Shown: piece after piece, positions 16,261-27,379 of the stretch
How positions within the stretch are numbered: the first letter of the stretch is position 1
Layout: every line of letters starts with the position of its first letter
The notes under the pieces: generated by a model
The model's database searches: none
Told to the model about the DNA's origin: nothing
What the model saw: the letters and a program-made list of their open reading frames with translations, nothing else
Made by a program: the position numbers and the translations under genes
NCBI GenBank assembly: GCA_963682055.1
Contig: OY821750.1
Span: 8,372,501-8,436,500, forward strand
Length of the DNA: 64,000 nucleotides
From: Primula veris
Lineage: Eukaryota > Streptophyta > Magnoliopsida > Ericales > Primulaceae
Direction: 5' to 3'

Positions 16261-17280
16261 TCAAGAATGATAAAACGAAAACGGGGGGTGAAATTACTAC
16301 ATATATACAAAAAAGCCTTAAAACCAGATTAGATTTACAATATTTAACAATGGTTTTTTTTCTGTGTACTTACTTGCAAATGAAAAAGAGAGAGAAAAAA
16401 ATTGGGGGAAATAAAATATATAACCAACTTTGGGAGGGAGATATATAGTAACTGCCCAAATATGAAACGCAATATCTGTCTATTTTGCAAATTGGTCCCC
16501 CAACGTTTTATTAATTCATTAACCAACTACTTTTAAAAAAAAATTAACAATCCTCTCCAACCTTTGGAGGTGATCTGTTTGTTTTACAGGTGCCAGATAT
16601 CGAACTCTGTTGGTGAGAGTGGTTTTACTAGAGTCTCAACTAATTGAACCAACCAACTTGCTCAACCGACTACTTACTAGTACCATTATTTACCGGGTAC
16701 CACACTCATACCCGTAGTAATGCAAATTTGAAAAAAATATATATATTTACTGTACTTTACTATCAGTGTTTAACGATTTATGTAATGTACTATCAATTTT
16801 AACAATTGAGTACTTAATCTACGAAATTTGTCACAATTGAAGACCTATCGTTAAACAAAATGATGAAATGACACTTATGTTGTCTTGCCTATCACATGTT
16901 GAGTGCAATTCTGTCAACATCCGTAAAAAAATAGATCGGCAAATGTTAATAGGTGAACCCGACTGTTAAAAGTAGTAATTCAATACCTAAATCGTTAATC
17001 ATTGCTAGTAAAATACACTAAATGTATTTTTTACATGCAAATTTAGATACTTCTAGGCGAAAATTAATAGGTGAAGTCGACTTACCCTATAGAAGTCTGT
17101 GTTAAACCATAAAAAAACTACTGTTAAAAAAAAAAATTAGTTTAATGGGAAAAATATCTATTTTATATATGTTTAAATTTAATGGAAATGGGATATTTTT
17201 TTTTGTCTATTGTTTTATTTTTGAAAATTCATATTATATTGACAACAGTGCATCGAACAAATATAATTTTAAGTGGATAC
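16261..17280. other. Non-coding stretch; possible tRNA-like SINE remnant
   Basis: There are no genes. On the minus strand, 16560-16680 reads GGTTGAGCAAGTTGGTTGG (A-box-like) followed some 50 bases later by AGAGTTCGATATCTGG (B-box-like). This is the arrangement of a tRNA-derived SINE head, but no ends or poly-A tail could be fixed. The rest is AT-rich and featureless. Confidence 0.3.
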
Positions 17281-17289
17281 ATTTATGTA
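17281..17289. repeat. Left 9-bp target-site duplication (ATTTATGTA)
   Basis: This is identical to 17709-17717, directly flanking the hairpin MITE. A nine-base duplication is the hallmark of Mutator-like insertion. Confidence 0.75.
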
Positions 17290-17708
17290 GAGAAAATCGT
17301 TAAAATGGTACCCAACCTATTAACTTTTAGTGATTTGCTATCCATCTTAACACACTTTCGAAATTGGTACCCAATCTATACATTTCTCTCTAATTTGGTA
17401 CCCAACCTAACACTTTTTCTAATTTGATACCCAACTTATACGTTTCGCTCTAACTTGGTACCCAACCTATGCGTTAAAAACGAATGATCGAAGACAGATT
17501 GAGTCCCTTAACTGGACTGCATACGTATAGGTTGGGTACCAAATTAGAGCGAAACGTATAAGTTGGGTAACAAATTAGAAAAAGTGTTAGGTTGAGTACC
17601 AAATTAGAGCGAAATGTATAGGTTGGGTACCAAATTAGAAAGTGTGTTATGTTGGGTACCAAATCACTAAAAGTTGATAGGTTAGATAGCATTTTAGAAT
17701 TTTTCCTC
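17290..17708. mobile_element. Mutator-like MITE, nearly all inverted repeat
   Basis: The two arms (17290-17475 and 17519-17708) are imperfect inverted copies. Each contains repeated ~45-bp modules with GGTACCCAACC and CTCTAATTT. They are separated by about 43 unpaired bases. The termini GAGAAAAT / GAGGAAAA (inverted) and the matching 9-bp duplications support the Mutator superfamily. A transcript across the element would fold into one long hairpin. It has no coding capacity; open frames on both strands are composition artefacts. Confidence 0.75.
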
Positions 17709-17717
17709 ATTTATGTA
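17709..17717. repeat. Right 9-bp target-site duplication (ATTTATGTA)
   Basis: This is an exact match to 17281-17289 on the other side of the MITE. Confidence 0.75.
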
Positions 17718-18738
17718 CATACATAGGGCCCTTGTAGGTTCTCTATTTTACTAAGGTTTTAATTAGTGGGTGTGTCTCACCAATTTTTGATAAATCAGTG
17801 TACACAAAAGTTACTTACCAGTGAAGGAAAACTTTTTTATATAGAAAGTATATACTGTATCTTCTTATAAGTTAATGTTTGTCGAATTTTAGAAAACAAA
17901 AAAGGAACTTAATATGTTTAGGATTCGAGCGTTTTTTACATTTAAATTGTTCCTAGCCCCTTGCTTTCTAATTCCGCCATCCGTTACACATGCACCAAAT
18001 CTTATTTAATTTACTCGACTCTACTTTTTTTGCCATGGTTCAAGGTTCTCTGATTCTACCTTGTGTGTTAACTTCTGTTGTAGCTTTAAACTCAACTTGT
18101 TTGTTTTTTGCTTATAAGTTGTATTCTAATACTGACCAATTTAGTTCATATTTCCTGACATGAAAAAAGTAAGGGTGTATTTGAAACCCGTAAAATTCAT
18201 AGAAAAATAAAATTAATTTTTCGAGAATACATTTTTTTCATTTTCCAAAAGAGTGAGGAAAGCGAAAAAAAATGGAAAAAACGGGACTAGCTCCATCTCT
18301 CTTTTTTTTTCTTTTTTTTTTCTTTTCTCTTAATTTTTCAACCTTTCAAACAGAAAATGATTTCAATTTAATTTATCTTTATTTTACTTTATTTTTCTTT
18401 CCTTTTCTTTTCCGTAACGTTTTCCGGGTGACAAACTGTAACGACCTGGTTTTCTTAGTAGCTAATTAATTATTTATTTATTTTGTTCGTTCATGAACCA
18501 TTTGCAACTATAATATTTATATATATTATAAGATAACGTCTTTGTACAGTCAAAAAATTCTTAATCCAGTCTAAGACCCGTAGTTACAAAAGCAGAATCG
18601 ATCTTTCAAAAGCAAACTCGCTTTAAGGAAAAAAGTTGTACTTTGGAGTTACGAGATTTGGCTTTTCATTTTTTCAACTTTATCATCTACAAATGTGGGT
18701 ATCAAGATTATATTGATATACTTTCTTTCAGTTTTTCA
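17718..18738. other. Intergenic sequence without recognisable genes
   Basis: This is AT-rich with a polypyrimidine run at 18300-18350. No domain, RNA gene or repeat boundary is seen. In particular it contains no 5' part of the neprosin-like gene found beyond the transposons. Confidence 0.4.
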
Positions 18739-19286
18739 TTTTAAAACCATGGACAGATTCAGTTAAGGACCAGAGGGGGCACGTGCCCCCTTAATTTAAA
18801 CAGTTAATTAATAGTTTTGCAATTACAATTCTGTATTTGCTTGTTAGTCTAGTGGTTGAGAGTGTTAATTCAAAATGTTTTTATTTTTAATGCCACTAGA
18901 ATTCAAACCTTAACAGTTTCTTTACTTTTTATTTTTTGCCACAAGCTTGTTTAACTTCTTTTTTATTTGAACATTAAGAAACTGACACAATGGAACTTGT
19001 AAACAAAATTTGAGAATGTTCAAGTGACCATCCACTGAACAATTTTTTGTTTTTTTTTTATAATTCTGTATTGATATTATTTTAACAGTTACATCTACTT
19101 GAATTAGTAACATTTTATTGGAATATGTTCAAATTACGAGTTTAAAAATATTGCACTAGGCTTGAATCAAAGTTAAAATAATGATTTTTTATAATCAAAA
19201 AGAAAATACTTAGCACGAATAGATATTTTTTTGACATATAGAAATTGAGTTTTTTTTTTTTGTATTTTACTTTGATTTTTGTCGTT

Positions 19287-19291
19287 CCTTC
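19287..19291. repeat. Left target-site duplication of the copia element (CCTTC)
   Basis: Five bases are identical to 29428-29432, immediately outside the two LTRs. Confidence 0.9.
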
Positions 19292-20490
19292 TAAAATTCC
19301 TATCCGCTGTTCTAGATGCAGTTTTGCAGTAAGGTTCCAAGTGGGGAACTGCAGTTGGAACTAAATGTATTAATGGACAGAACTGTTTTAAAATTAAATG
19401 TACTTGAAAATAATTCACACGCACATTTAACAACGGAGTTCACCTAACTAGGCTACGTCTCCGGGGCACTTACCCAGATTATGATATTATAAAAAGCTTA
19501 CAATATATGACTCAAGTCTTAATGAAAAACTTAGACTCCCTCTAGGTTTTTCTGCCTATCACTATATTGCTCATACTCTATAACTATCACTTATAAATCA
19601 ATGGCATCCCACCATTGTTTTCTTTTTAAAGCTCACGTGTATTCTCTCTAGAAAATAAGTTCTTTATAATTTAGAACACACACATTTACAAGCTTAGTTA
19701 TCAACTATATATAAGCAAAAACAATCTTCTATCTTTGAAGGTCTTTTGTGATTGCTTTTGACTTTAATGATTGGCTTTAGTCTTTCCATGTAATACGTGA
19801 TTCTTCAGCGTGAATAGACTTCAATCATGATTGGTTGATACCTGTTAAATAACAAGCTTGATTGTAGGAGTTAGTATTTTCCTATAACAAGGAAACATAT
19901 AAAAAGATCATATCTTGGCAAGATGATATCTTTTAGATATTCATGTACGACATTAACTCCTAATTTTATTCAATCTTAAACATATCATACTGATTTGATA
20001 GGGAACAAAGATTGAAACAAGTGATAAGAATAATCATAAGAGAAGAGATCATATTTAATAAGGAAACAACCTTATAAACTAATCTCTTTATATCTTTAAT
20101 AAGACATCTTTCCTTAACACTTTGATATTCTCAATAAACACACATAAAACGTTTAAGACCTTATGAGAATATATCCTGCATACTTTAAAACAAGTAATTA
20201 TATAAAAGAATGGTTATGCAGATAAATGGAACTAAACAGAATTCTGCTGAACAACAGGTTTGAACTGAGGTTGCAACTGAGGTTGCAACTGGTACTTGAA
20301 ACCTGTCAGCATAGGTTGCAACTTAGGTTGCAACTGGTACTTGGAACCTGTCAGCAGAGGTTGCAACTAAGGTTGCAACTGGTACTTGGAACCTGTCAAT
20401 CCTGTCTTAGTTCTTAATAACAGTTAGGATTTATTTAGTAAAAACCAATAGACAATTAACATTATTTAGACCAGAAATCTGGTCCTAACA
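19292..20490 (-). repeat. 3' LTR of the copia element (1199 bp)
   Basis: It ends TGTTAGGACC on the minus-strand left edge like its partner, but its other terminus reads TA (plus strand) where the partner has TG, so the canonical TG...CA end is mutated. It is 48 bp shorter than the 5' LTR because GTTGGAAC-type repeat units are missing near 19345. A ~54-bp minisatellite (three units with GGTTGCAACTGGTACTTG) lies at 20255-20400. Confidence 0.95.
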
Positions 20491-20505
20491 ATCTCCCCCT
20501 TTGTC
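20491..20505 (-). promoter_or_regulatory. Polypurine tract (AAAGGGGGAGAT)
   Basis: The purine run directly abuts the 3' LTR on the minus strand and would prime plus-strand DNA synthesis. Two further GGGGGAG tracts occur upstream in element orientation, at about 20573-20581 and 20830-20842. Multiple polypurine-like tracts between the last frame and the LTR are a feature of some large copia elements. Confidence 0.8.
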
Positions 20506-21002
20506 ATTGGTTTTGACAAATCAATAAAGTTTATAAATCATCCCAACCACCTGCAAATTCAATATCAGTAAGCTCCCCCTGTATGTTAGAATTACAGGCA
20601 TATTATATAAGCACAATGTATGTGCACACAGTAAGTTTTCAGACCTGTTTCAAGTTTAAAGGCATTCATACTTCAACAAGATATTTTCAGAAGGAAACTG
20701 CAGAATTATTAAAGCCAAACAGATTAAAGCCAAACAGGCATAAAATTGTCTTAATACAACATAATTGAAAAGCAGAACAAAGTCTTGAAAACATCAGAAT
20801 GAAACTAAAACAACAAAACATAAACTTCACTCCCCCTATTTGTCAGCAACCATTGGAATTAGTCACTTGGAATATCACACTGTGGGGGTCTTTCTCTTAG
20901 AGGATTCTGCCTGACTACTTCTTCATCTTCTGCATTGTCATCCTCACTGCTGATTGAAAAACCATCATGACTCTGAGTGTCATTACTGTCATCATCCTCA
21001 CT

Positions 21003-22055
21003 TTATATGAGATTCACCAGCAGCTTGTTTATCTGATAGTCATCAGTATCCAGTTCAGCTCTCCTTTCTTGATTGTAGGCCAACTTCTGTTGTAAGTACC
21101 ACCTTATACCTTTCTTCTTTGCTGAAGGAGCAGTTGAAGTTTCTTCTTCTTTTTCTTTCCCTTTGTCACCAGAAATGTCATTGACATGCCCTTCTTTTAA
21201 CAGTTTGGCAGAAATATAGAGAGCAGAGGGACAATCTGTGATTGGTTCATTAGTGATACTAATAGGAGAATCTCTATTCATAGAAGCAACTTGACCCAGA
21301 ATAATACTGGAGATTAGGCAGGGGAATGGAAGCAGAATGGATGATGAATTATCATCACTGAAATCCCTTATAAGGTTAAAGATATGATGGCCAAAGTTTA
21401 TGGGTAGAGAAGACATTATCTTATACAGAAAGATGGCCATGTCTTTGTTAACTTTGGAGGGTTGTTTGGTAGGGGTCCAGTTGAACCTAGCAATTTTGTG
21501 CAATACAGCAGCACAAAGTGTGAGAGAGGATGTTTTGATGGAAGTACCATCAAAGCTAGTGTTCTTTCCAGTTAGAACCAGAGCAATAACTTCCATATCA
21601 TACTCAACATTATCCACAGAAGGATTGGGTGTATTCAGACAGTTATTAATTAACTCAGGTGTAAAGTCTAAAGTTATTCCCCTCAGAAAGACCCTCCCAA
21701 ACATAGGATTACTCTTATCAAAGACACCACTAGTCAAGTTGGCATAAAATTCTTTAACTACAGCAGGATAGTAGGAACTAGCAAAAGAAATAGTTTCTCC
21801 TAATCCAACAGCAAAGAGCAATTTTTCAACATACACTTGTATGTATGGATAACTAACCAAATTGAGCCTTCTTTCACAATGGATTTCTTTACTAGAGTAA
21901 GCCCTAAATCTCCTATAAGATTTTCTACTCCAGAATCGAGGATCAACCTCATTGAATCTAGGAACAAACTCAAACTTAGCTTTAATAGGCTCATTCTCAG
22001 GATTCCTCCTAGCACGTTTTTTTAGTCCTATGTTTCTTAGAAGAGGAGGACTCAT
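21003..22055 (-). CDS. Extra 3' frame of the copia element, putative plant transposon protein
   Basis: An open frame of 350 codons lies in the sense orientation between pol and the 3' LTR, where SIRE-type elements carry an additional (sometimes called env-like) gene. The central part (FYANLTSG, VFLRGITLDFTPELIN, KDMAIFLYKIMSS) matches the texture of the plant-wide domain known as putative plant transposon protein; no membrane segment or signal peptide is visible. The first ATG here (22055) is probably not the original start. A more upstream ATG (22146-22144) opens a serine- and lysine-rich frame that runs into a stop just after an A7 run at 22017-22023, in the neighbouring frame. A one-base indel there would explain the split. 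Function unknown. Confidence 0.65.
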   Translation of the reverse strand: MSPPLLRNIGLKKRARRNPENEPIKAKFEFVPRFNEVDPRFWSRKSYRRFRAYSSKEIHCERRLNLVSYPYIQVYVEKLLFAVGLGETISFASSYYPAVVKEFYANLTSGVFDKSNPMFGRVFLRGITLDFTPELINNCLNTPNPSVDNVEYDMEVIALVLTGKNTSFDGTSIKTSSLTLCAAVLHKIARFNWTPTKQPSKVNKDMAIFLYKIMSSLPINFGHHIFNLIRDFSDDNSSSILLPFPCLISSIILGQVASMNRDSPISITNEPITDCPSALYISAKLLKEGHVNDISGDKGKEKEEETSTAPSAKKKGIRWYLQQKLAYNQERRAELDTDDYQINKLLVNLI

Positions 22056-22218
22056 TTACCTTTGCCTTAGAGCTAGGACTGGTTGGAGATTTGTTTAGGA
22101 AGTCCCTTAGAGTGCAGTCATCATCAGAATTGGGGTTCGTAGACATGGTTTCAACTGGGGTTGGAACCTTACTTAGAACCTTGAAGAGAATTTTACAGAG
22201 ACCTAGGTTTTAACAGTT

Positions 22219-22243
22219 TAGAGAGAGAGAGAGAGAGAGAGGG
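22219..22243. repeat. (GA)n microsatellite in copia internal region
   Basis: About twelve GA dinucleotides lie in the leader of the extra 3' frame. Confidence 0.85.
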
Positions 22244-22769
22244 ATTCTGTAGATTGTAGTTGATTTTGGATAGTAAAAGAAGTTTGTATAAATAGCAATA
22301 AAGACCATATCTTTTTGAAATTGGAAATAGATACATGCAAATCAATTAAGAAACAGATTTTGGCTTAAAAATAGGAAGTATCTTATCAACAGTTTAAGGA
22401 AATCACAGCAAGATCACGAAAAGAAGATACATCCAACCAATTATACAGATAAACATTCCTTTTTGCACAAACAGATTTATCCAAAATTTGAAAATACAAG
22501 AGTTGAAGCTTTGAAGGAAATTTGAATTGATTCAAGATAAAGATAGCAATTAGAAAGATATTTAAGCTTTTGAAAAACAAAAATCTATCAATTTACCAAA
22601 GAAAATATGTTTATCATTGAATAGCCTTAATAAAGATTAGATTTTAGGAGCTTATATTGAGCAAATCCGTTTTTATCCCTACACAAAAACTTGTTTGATG
22701 ACCTCAGCAAGGAAAGAGTATAAGTGATGTCAAAAAAAAAATAAGACTATGTCTTGACAGTTATAAAGC

Positions 22770-22925
22770 AGACTGAGGTTTCAACTGATGTTTCAACTGA
22801 GCTTGCAACCAGTATTTTTAACACGAGGTTTCAACTGATGTTGCAACTGAACTTCCAACCAACTATTGAGAGTGTGAGGTTTCAACTGATGTTGCAACTG
22901 AAGTTGCAACCATCATAAAAAATTT
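22770..22925. repeat. GTTTCAACTGATGTTGCAACTG minisatellite
   Basis: Three units of about 50-60 bp share GAGGTTTCAACTGATGTT(T/G)CAACTGA. They are located in the spacer between pol and the extra frame. The same GTTnCAACT core is also found in both LTRs and in coding parts of pol. Confidence 0.7.
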
Positions 22926-23110
22926 GCACTTTGTGCTTGCAACTCTATTACCAGAGAGGTTTTTTTAAGGACAAGTTACCTCACATCTGTTTTTGAGACA
23001 CCAAAAAGCGGCTTTTTCAAGACAAAAACATCATAGCTCAAAATAAGACTTTAACCTTAGAAATAAAACTTATTAAAGGTACTCAACACAGACATATTTA
23101 GCAAAAGTAT

Positions 23111-26100
23111 TCAATTAGATTGATAATGACATACCCCTATGTCACTTCTTAATGATTCAAACTTGTTTGTATCAAGGGGCTTTGTGAAAATATCTGCTAA
23201 TTGTCTTTCAGTTGAAACATGTTCTAAAATTAAGCTCTTTTCTTCAACTAGTTCTCTAATAAAATGATGCCTTAGATCAATATGTTTGGTTCTGGAACGT
23301 TGAACTGGATTTTTAGCCAAATCTATAGCACTTTTGTTATCACAAAACAGAGTTAATATCTCTTGTTTAACATTATAATTAGTTAACATTTGTTTCATCC
23401 AAATTAGTTGAGTGCATCCACTTCCAGCTGCAACATATTCTGCCTCAGCAGTAGATAAAGATATGCAATTTTGCTTTTTACTGAACCAAGAAACAAGATT
23501 GTTTCCAAAATAAAAACAACCACCAGAAGTACTCTTTCTATCATCTATGTTTCCTGCCCAATCTGCATCACAGTAGCCACTAAGAAAATGGTTTGTATCT
23601 TTAGAATACCATAGGCCTAGATGAGGTGTTCCTTTTACATACCTTAGAATTCTTTTGACAGCTAGAAGATGAGGTTCTAAAGGATTTGCTTGATATCTGG
23701 CACAAACTCTTACACTTAAGCAAAGGTCTGGTCTACTAGCGGTTAAATACAGCAAACTTCCAATCATGGATCTATAAAGACTGGGACAAACACTTTTTCC
23801 TTTATCATTTTTAGACAGCTTAAGGGTAGTACTCATAGGAGTTCTCTTTTCTTTACTCTCACTTAGACCAAACTTCTTAACAAGATTGTCTGCATACTTG
23901 CTTTGACATAGAAAAATCCCTTTCTCATTCTGTTTAACTTGCAATCCTAGAAAGTAAGTCAATTCACCTCCACCACTCATTTCAAATTCATTTTTCATAT
24001 CAGAAATGAATTCTTCTATCCTATTATTAGAAGATGAGCCAAACACAATGTCATCAACATATATTTGAGCAACAATTATATCCTTTGTAGTTTTCTTTGT
24101 AAACAGAGTTTTATCAACTCCCCCTCTTTTAAAACCTTTTTCAAGCAAAAACTTGGTTAATCTATCATACCAAGCTCTAGGGGCTTGCTTAAGACCATAC
24201 AAGGCCTTTTTCAGCAAATAAACATGTTCAGGAAAGTTAGGATCTTCAAATCCCTTAGGTTGACAGACATAAACCTCTTCATTAATCACACCATTAAGAA
24301 AAGCACTCTTTATGTCAAGTTGAAACAGTTTAAAATCATACAGACATGCAAGAGATAGAAGCATTCTAATGGATTCAATTCTAGCTACAGGAGCAAAGGT
24401 TTCATCAAAGTCAATTCCCTCAATTTGTGTATAACCCTGAGCTACCAACCTAGCTTTATTCCTGATAATCACTCCATCCTCATCACTTTTATTTCTAAAA
24501 ATCCATTTAGTCCCTATAACATTTTTATTAGAAGGTCTGGGTACTAAAGTCCATACATCATTTCTCTCAAATTGAGCCAATTCATCCTGCATAGCTAAAA
24601 TCCATTCACTATCTTCTAGAGCTTCTTTTATATTCTTAGGTTCTAACTGAGAGATATAACAAGCAAAGTGAATAACATTATTTCTTTTACCTTTGGTTTT
24701 CATACCTGAAGTAACTTCTCCTATGACATTGTCAAGAGAATGATTTTTCTGAGTCCTTACATAGCGAGGCCTGCTAGTTGACTGAGCATGAGAACTTTCT
24801 TCTTCTTCTTCTTCAGATTCAGCAGTATTCTGGGTTCCAACTGCGGTTCCAACCTCAGTTCCAACCTCAGTTATAATCTCAGTTGCAACTGGACTTCCAA
24901 CCACTCTGGGACTTCCAGTTTGTTGAGTTTCTTCTTTCTCTTTTTCTGTAGTCTCAGCCTGTTCATCATCACCTGTAATCTCATCAACAGTTTTTAGGTC
25001 ATCAAATAACACATTATAAGATTCCATAACACAGTTTGTTCTTTGATTGAAAACTCTAAATGCTCTACTATTCTGAGCATAACCAAGAAAAATCCCTTTA
25101 TCACTTTTAGAGTCAAATTTACCAAGATGCTCTCTATCTCTTAAAATGTAGCAAACACATCCAAAAACTTGAAAATACTTTACATTGGGTTTTCTACCTT
25201 TCCATATTTCATAAGCTGTCATGGAAGTACCTTTAGTAATATAAACTCTATTAACTATATGACAGGCAGTATTAACAGCTTCAGCCCAAAATCTGTTGGC
25301 AAGTTTCTTTGAGTTAAGCATTACTCTAGCCATTTCCTGAATGGTTCTATTTTTCCTTTCAACTATGCCATTTTGCTGTGGAGTCTTAGGAGCAGAGAAC
25401 TCATGACTTATACCTAAGGAGTTGCAAAATTCTCTAAACTTGATGTTTTCAAATTCAGTTCCATGATCACTTCTAATCCTAGCAATATTACCACTAGTGG
25501 AACCTTTTTCAAGTTGCAGTTTTAAACACAGAGTTTTGAATAGTTCAAAAGTTTCAGACTTATCCTTTAAGAACACTACCCAAGAGTATCTAGAGAAATC
25601 ATCTACAACTACCAAAATGTACTTCTTACCACCTATACTAGCAGTTTGCATAGGACCCATCAAGTCAGTGTGAAGAAGTTCTAAGACTCTCTTAGTGTAG
25701 ATTTGACTAGTACTTTTGTGAATACTTTTGGTTTGTTTGCCTATAGCACAATCACCACAGACACTTTGAGTTTTAGCACTAAGTTTAGGAATTCCTCTTA
25801 TCAATTCCTTTTTGACAAGCTTATCTAAAGTTTTGTAATTCACATGCCCAAGTCTTTTATGCCAAATATCTACATTATTAGTAATGGCTTGATTACACCT
25901 ACTTTGAGGAAATTCTTTTTCAGCTTTTTCAAACACATAGCAGCTGTTGGTTGATCTAACTCCAGTCATGATTAAATCATTGTTAAGATTACTAATTAGA
26001 CACCTTTCTTTGTCAAATTTAACAGTCATTTCATTATCACAGAGTTGACTGATACTAATAAGATTAGCTTTTAGACCATCTACAAGAAAAACATCCTCAA

Positions 26101-27379
26101 TATTAGGCATTCCAGGTTTGTTTAAGGTACCTTTACCAACAATTTTACCTGTATCTCCACCTCCAAACACAATAGTGTTACCTGTAAGAATGGTGACATT
26201 TTTTAGGAGACTTGCAGTACCTGTCATATGCTTAGAGCATCCACTGTCAAAATACCAATCATTAGAAGTAACAGCATTCAAAGAGTTAATAACAGCTTTG
26301 TTGTTAGCAATTAAGGTTGCTTTTTCTTTAACTTTCCAGACCCATTTCAAATTTTTATTGACAGAAGCCAACCAGGTTTTCTGGGAAATATACTTTCTGT
26401 TTCTTTTTAAATAACAGTGGATTTCAGAATGCCCAGGTTTTTTACAGAAATTACACAACTTCAACCTAAAGTTATTTTTATCCCTAAAGCTATTCGGTTT
26501 ATTCATGGTTGCAACTTTGGTTGTAACTGAGCTTCCAACCTTCTTTACATAAACCTGAGTTTTATTCCTGGTTGCAACTCTGGTTGCAACTGAGCTTCTA
26601 ACCTTGTGGTCAAAATCATGAGTTTTAGCTTTAGCAACAGCTTCAATAAACGTAGTTTTTCCTGTACTCTTACCACCATAGTAACCTAGACCACTGATAT
26701 CTTTGGAGCCTCTAGAATATGACAGCATGTCATCTAATTTATCTGAAGCAGAAACATTCAGCAATTTTATTATCTTTTTAGTTTCAGTAAGTTCAGCCAG
26801 TTGTAATTTAAGCTTCTCAGTAAGACTTTTAACCTCATCATTTAGATTAACATTTAGTTTGCTTATGATCAAGGATTGTTTACTCAGACATTTATACTTT
26901 TCATACAGAACAAGGTATTGCTTAGTAATGTTTTCATCAGAAGGCTCTTCCTCATCACTGCTATATGTTTCAAAGGCAGTTGTAACTATGGTTGAAACCT
27001 GCTCACAGTCACTTTCATAAGTAGGTTCTTTTTCAGTGATTATTCCCATGAAATTAACAAAATTGGAACCATCCTCTTCATCACTGTTACTCTCAGAATC
27101 ACTATCACTATGAGTGGTTATGTAAGCATTTTTGTTTCTTTTTAAAGTGTTTGCACACTCAGCCTGAATATGACCAAAACCTCTACATTCTCTACACTGA
27201 ATCTCTTTAGGTTTGTATTCTTTGTTATCCTTTTCTTTGGAATTCCACTTTCCTGTAGAGTTATTATTGAACCTAGACTCTGTCTTAAACTGGTTATCCT
27301 TTTTCTGAAAGTTTTTTTTTTGATGAACCAGTATCATCCTCCTTTTTCTTATAAAACTTCTTGTACACCTTTTTTGCAA
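23111..27379 (-). CDS. pol: Copia pol polyprotein (zinc knuckles, protease, integrase, RT, RNase H)
   Basis: This is an open frame of 1422 codons. Two CCHC zinc knuckles belong to the nucleocapsid part (C62-C65-H70-C75 and C309-C312-H317-C322). The aspartic protease has D378-S-G. Integrase has an HHCC finger (H507, H512, C541, C544) and catalytic D572, D638, E674. Reverse transcriptase has LDIKSAFLNG (about 1021-1030) and YVDD (1107-1110). RNase H follows (FCDNKSA; RTKHIDLRHHF) and ends at TAA. All catalytic residues are intact. The N-terminal ~20 codons overlap gag out of frame; the true junction with gag is at an A10 run (27312-27321 as T10 on the plus strand). The first methionine is therefore an artefact of the frame break. 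Between IN and RT lies an acidic variable linker with VGT/VAT repeats. Confidence 0.95.
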   Translation of the reverse strand: MQKRCTRSFIRKRRMILVHQKKNFQKKDNQFKTESRFNNNSTGKWNSKEKDNKEYKPKEIQCRECRGFGHIQAECANTLKRNKNAYITTHSDSDSESNSDEEDGSNFVNFMGIITEKEPTYESDCEQVSTIVTTAFETYSSDEEEPSDENITKQYLVLYEKYKCLSKQSLIISKLNVNLNDEVKSLTEKLKLQLAELTETKKIIKLLNVSASDKLDDMLSYSRGSKDISGLGYYGGKSTGKTTFIEAVAKAKTHDFDHKVRSSVATRVATRNKTQVYVKKVGSSVTTKVATMNKPNSFRDKNNFRLKLCNFCKKPGHSEIHCYLKRNRKYISQKTWLASVNKNLKWVWKVKEKATLIANNKAVINSLNAVTSNDWYFDSGCSKHMTGTASLLKNVTILTGNTIVFGGGDTGKIVGKGTLNKPGMPNIEDVFLVDGLKANLISISQLCDNEMTVKFDKERCLISNLNNDLIMTGVRSTNSCYVFEKAEKEFPQSRCNQAITNNVDIWHKRLGHVNYKTLDKLVKKELIRGIPKLSAKTQSVCGDCAIGKQTKSIHKSTSQIYTKRVLELLHTDLMGPMQTASIGGKKYILVVVDDFSRYSWVVFLKDKSETFELFKTLCLKLQLEKGSTSGNIARIRSDHGTEFENIKFREFCNSLGISHEFSAPKTPQQNGIVERKNRTIQEMARVMLNSKKLANRFWAEAVNTACHIVNRVYITKGTSMTAYEIWKGRKPNVKYFQVFGCVCYILRDREHLGKFDSKSDKGIFLGYAQNSRAFRVFNQRTNCVMESYNVLFDDLKTVDEITGDDEQAETTEKEKEETQQTGSPRVVGSPVATEIITEVGTEVGTAVGTQNTAESEEEEEESSHAQSTSRPRYVRTQKNHSLDNVIGEVTSGMKTKGKRNNVIHFACYISQLEPKNIKEALEDSEWILAMQDELAQFERNDVWTLVPRPSNKNVIGTKWIFRNKSDEDGVIIRNKARLVAQGYTQIEGIDFDETFAPVARIESIRMLLSLACLYDFKLFQLDIKSAFLNGVINEEVYVCQPKGFEDPNFPEHVYLLKKALYGLKQAPRAWYDRLTKFLLEKGFKRGGVDKTLFTKKTTKDIIVAQIYVDDIVFGSSSNNRIEEFISDMKNEFEMSGGGELTYFLGLQVKQNEKGIFLCQSKYADNLVKKFGLSESKEKRTPMSTTLKLSKNDKGKSVCPSLYRSMIGSLLYLTASRPDLCLSVRVCARYQANPLEPHLLAVKRILRYVKGTPHLGLWYSKDTNHFLSGYCDADWAGNIDDRKSTSGGCFYFGNNLVSWFSKKQNCISLSTAEAEYVAAGSGCTQLIWMKQMLTNYNVKQEILTLFCDNKSAIDLAKNPVQRSRTKHIDLRHHFIRELVEEKSLILEHVSTERQLADIFTKPLDTNKFESLRSDIGVCHYQSN

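Noticed and set aside
27294..27379. Programmed -1 frameshift between gag and pol
   Set aside because: The offset needed is +1 (or loss of one A), not -1, and no pseudoknot is evident; an indel in A10 is simpler.
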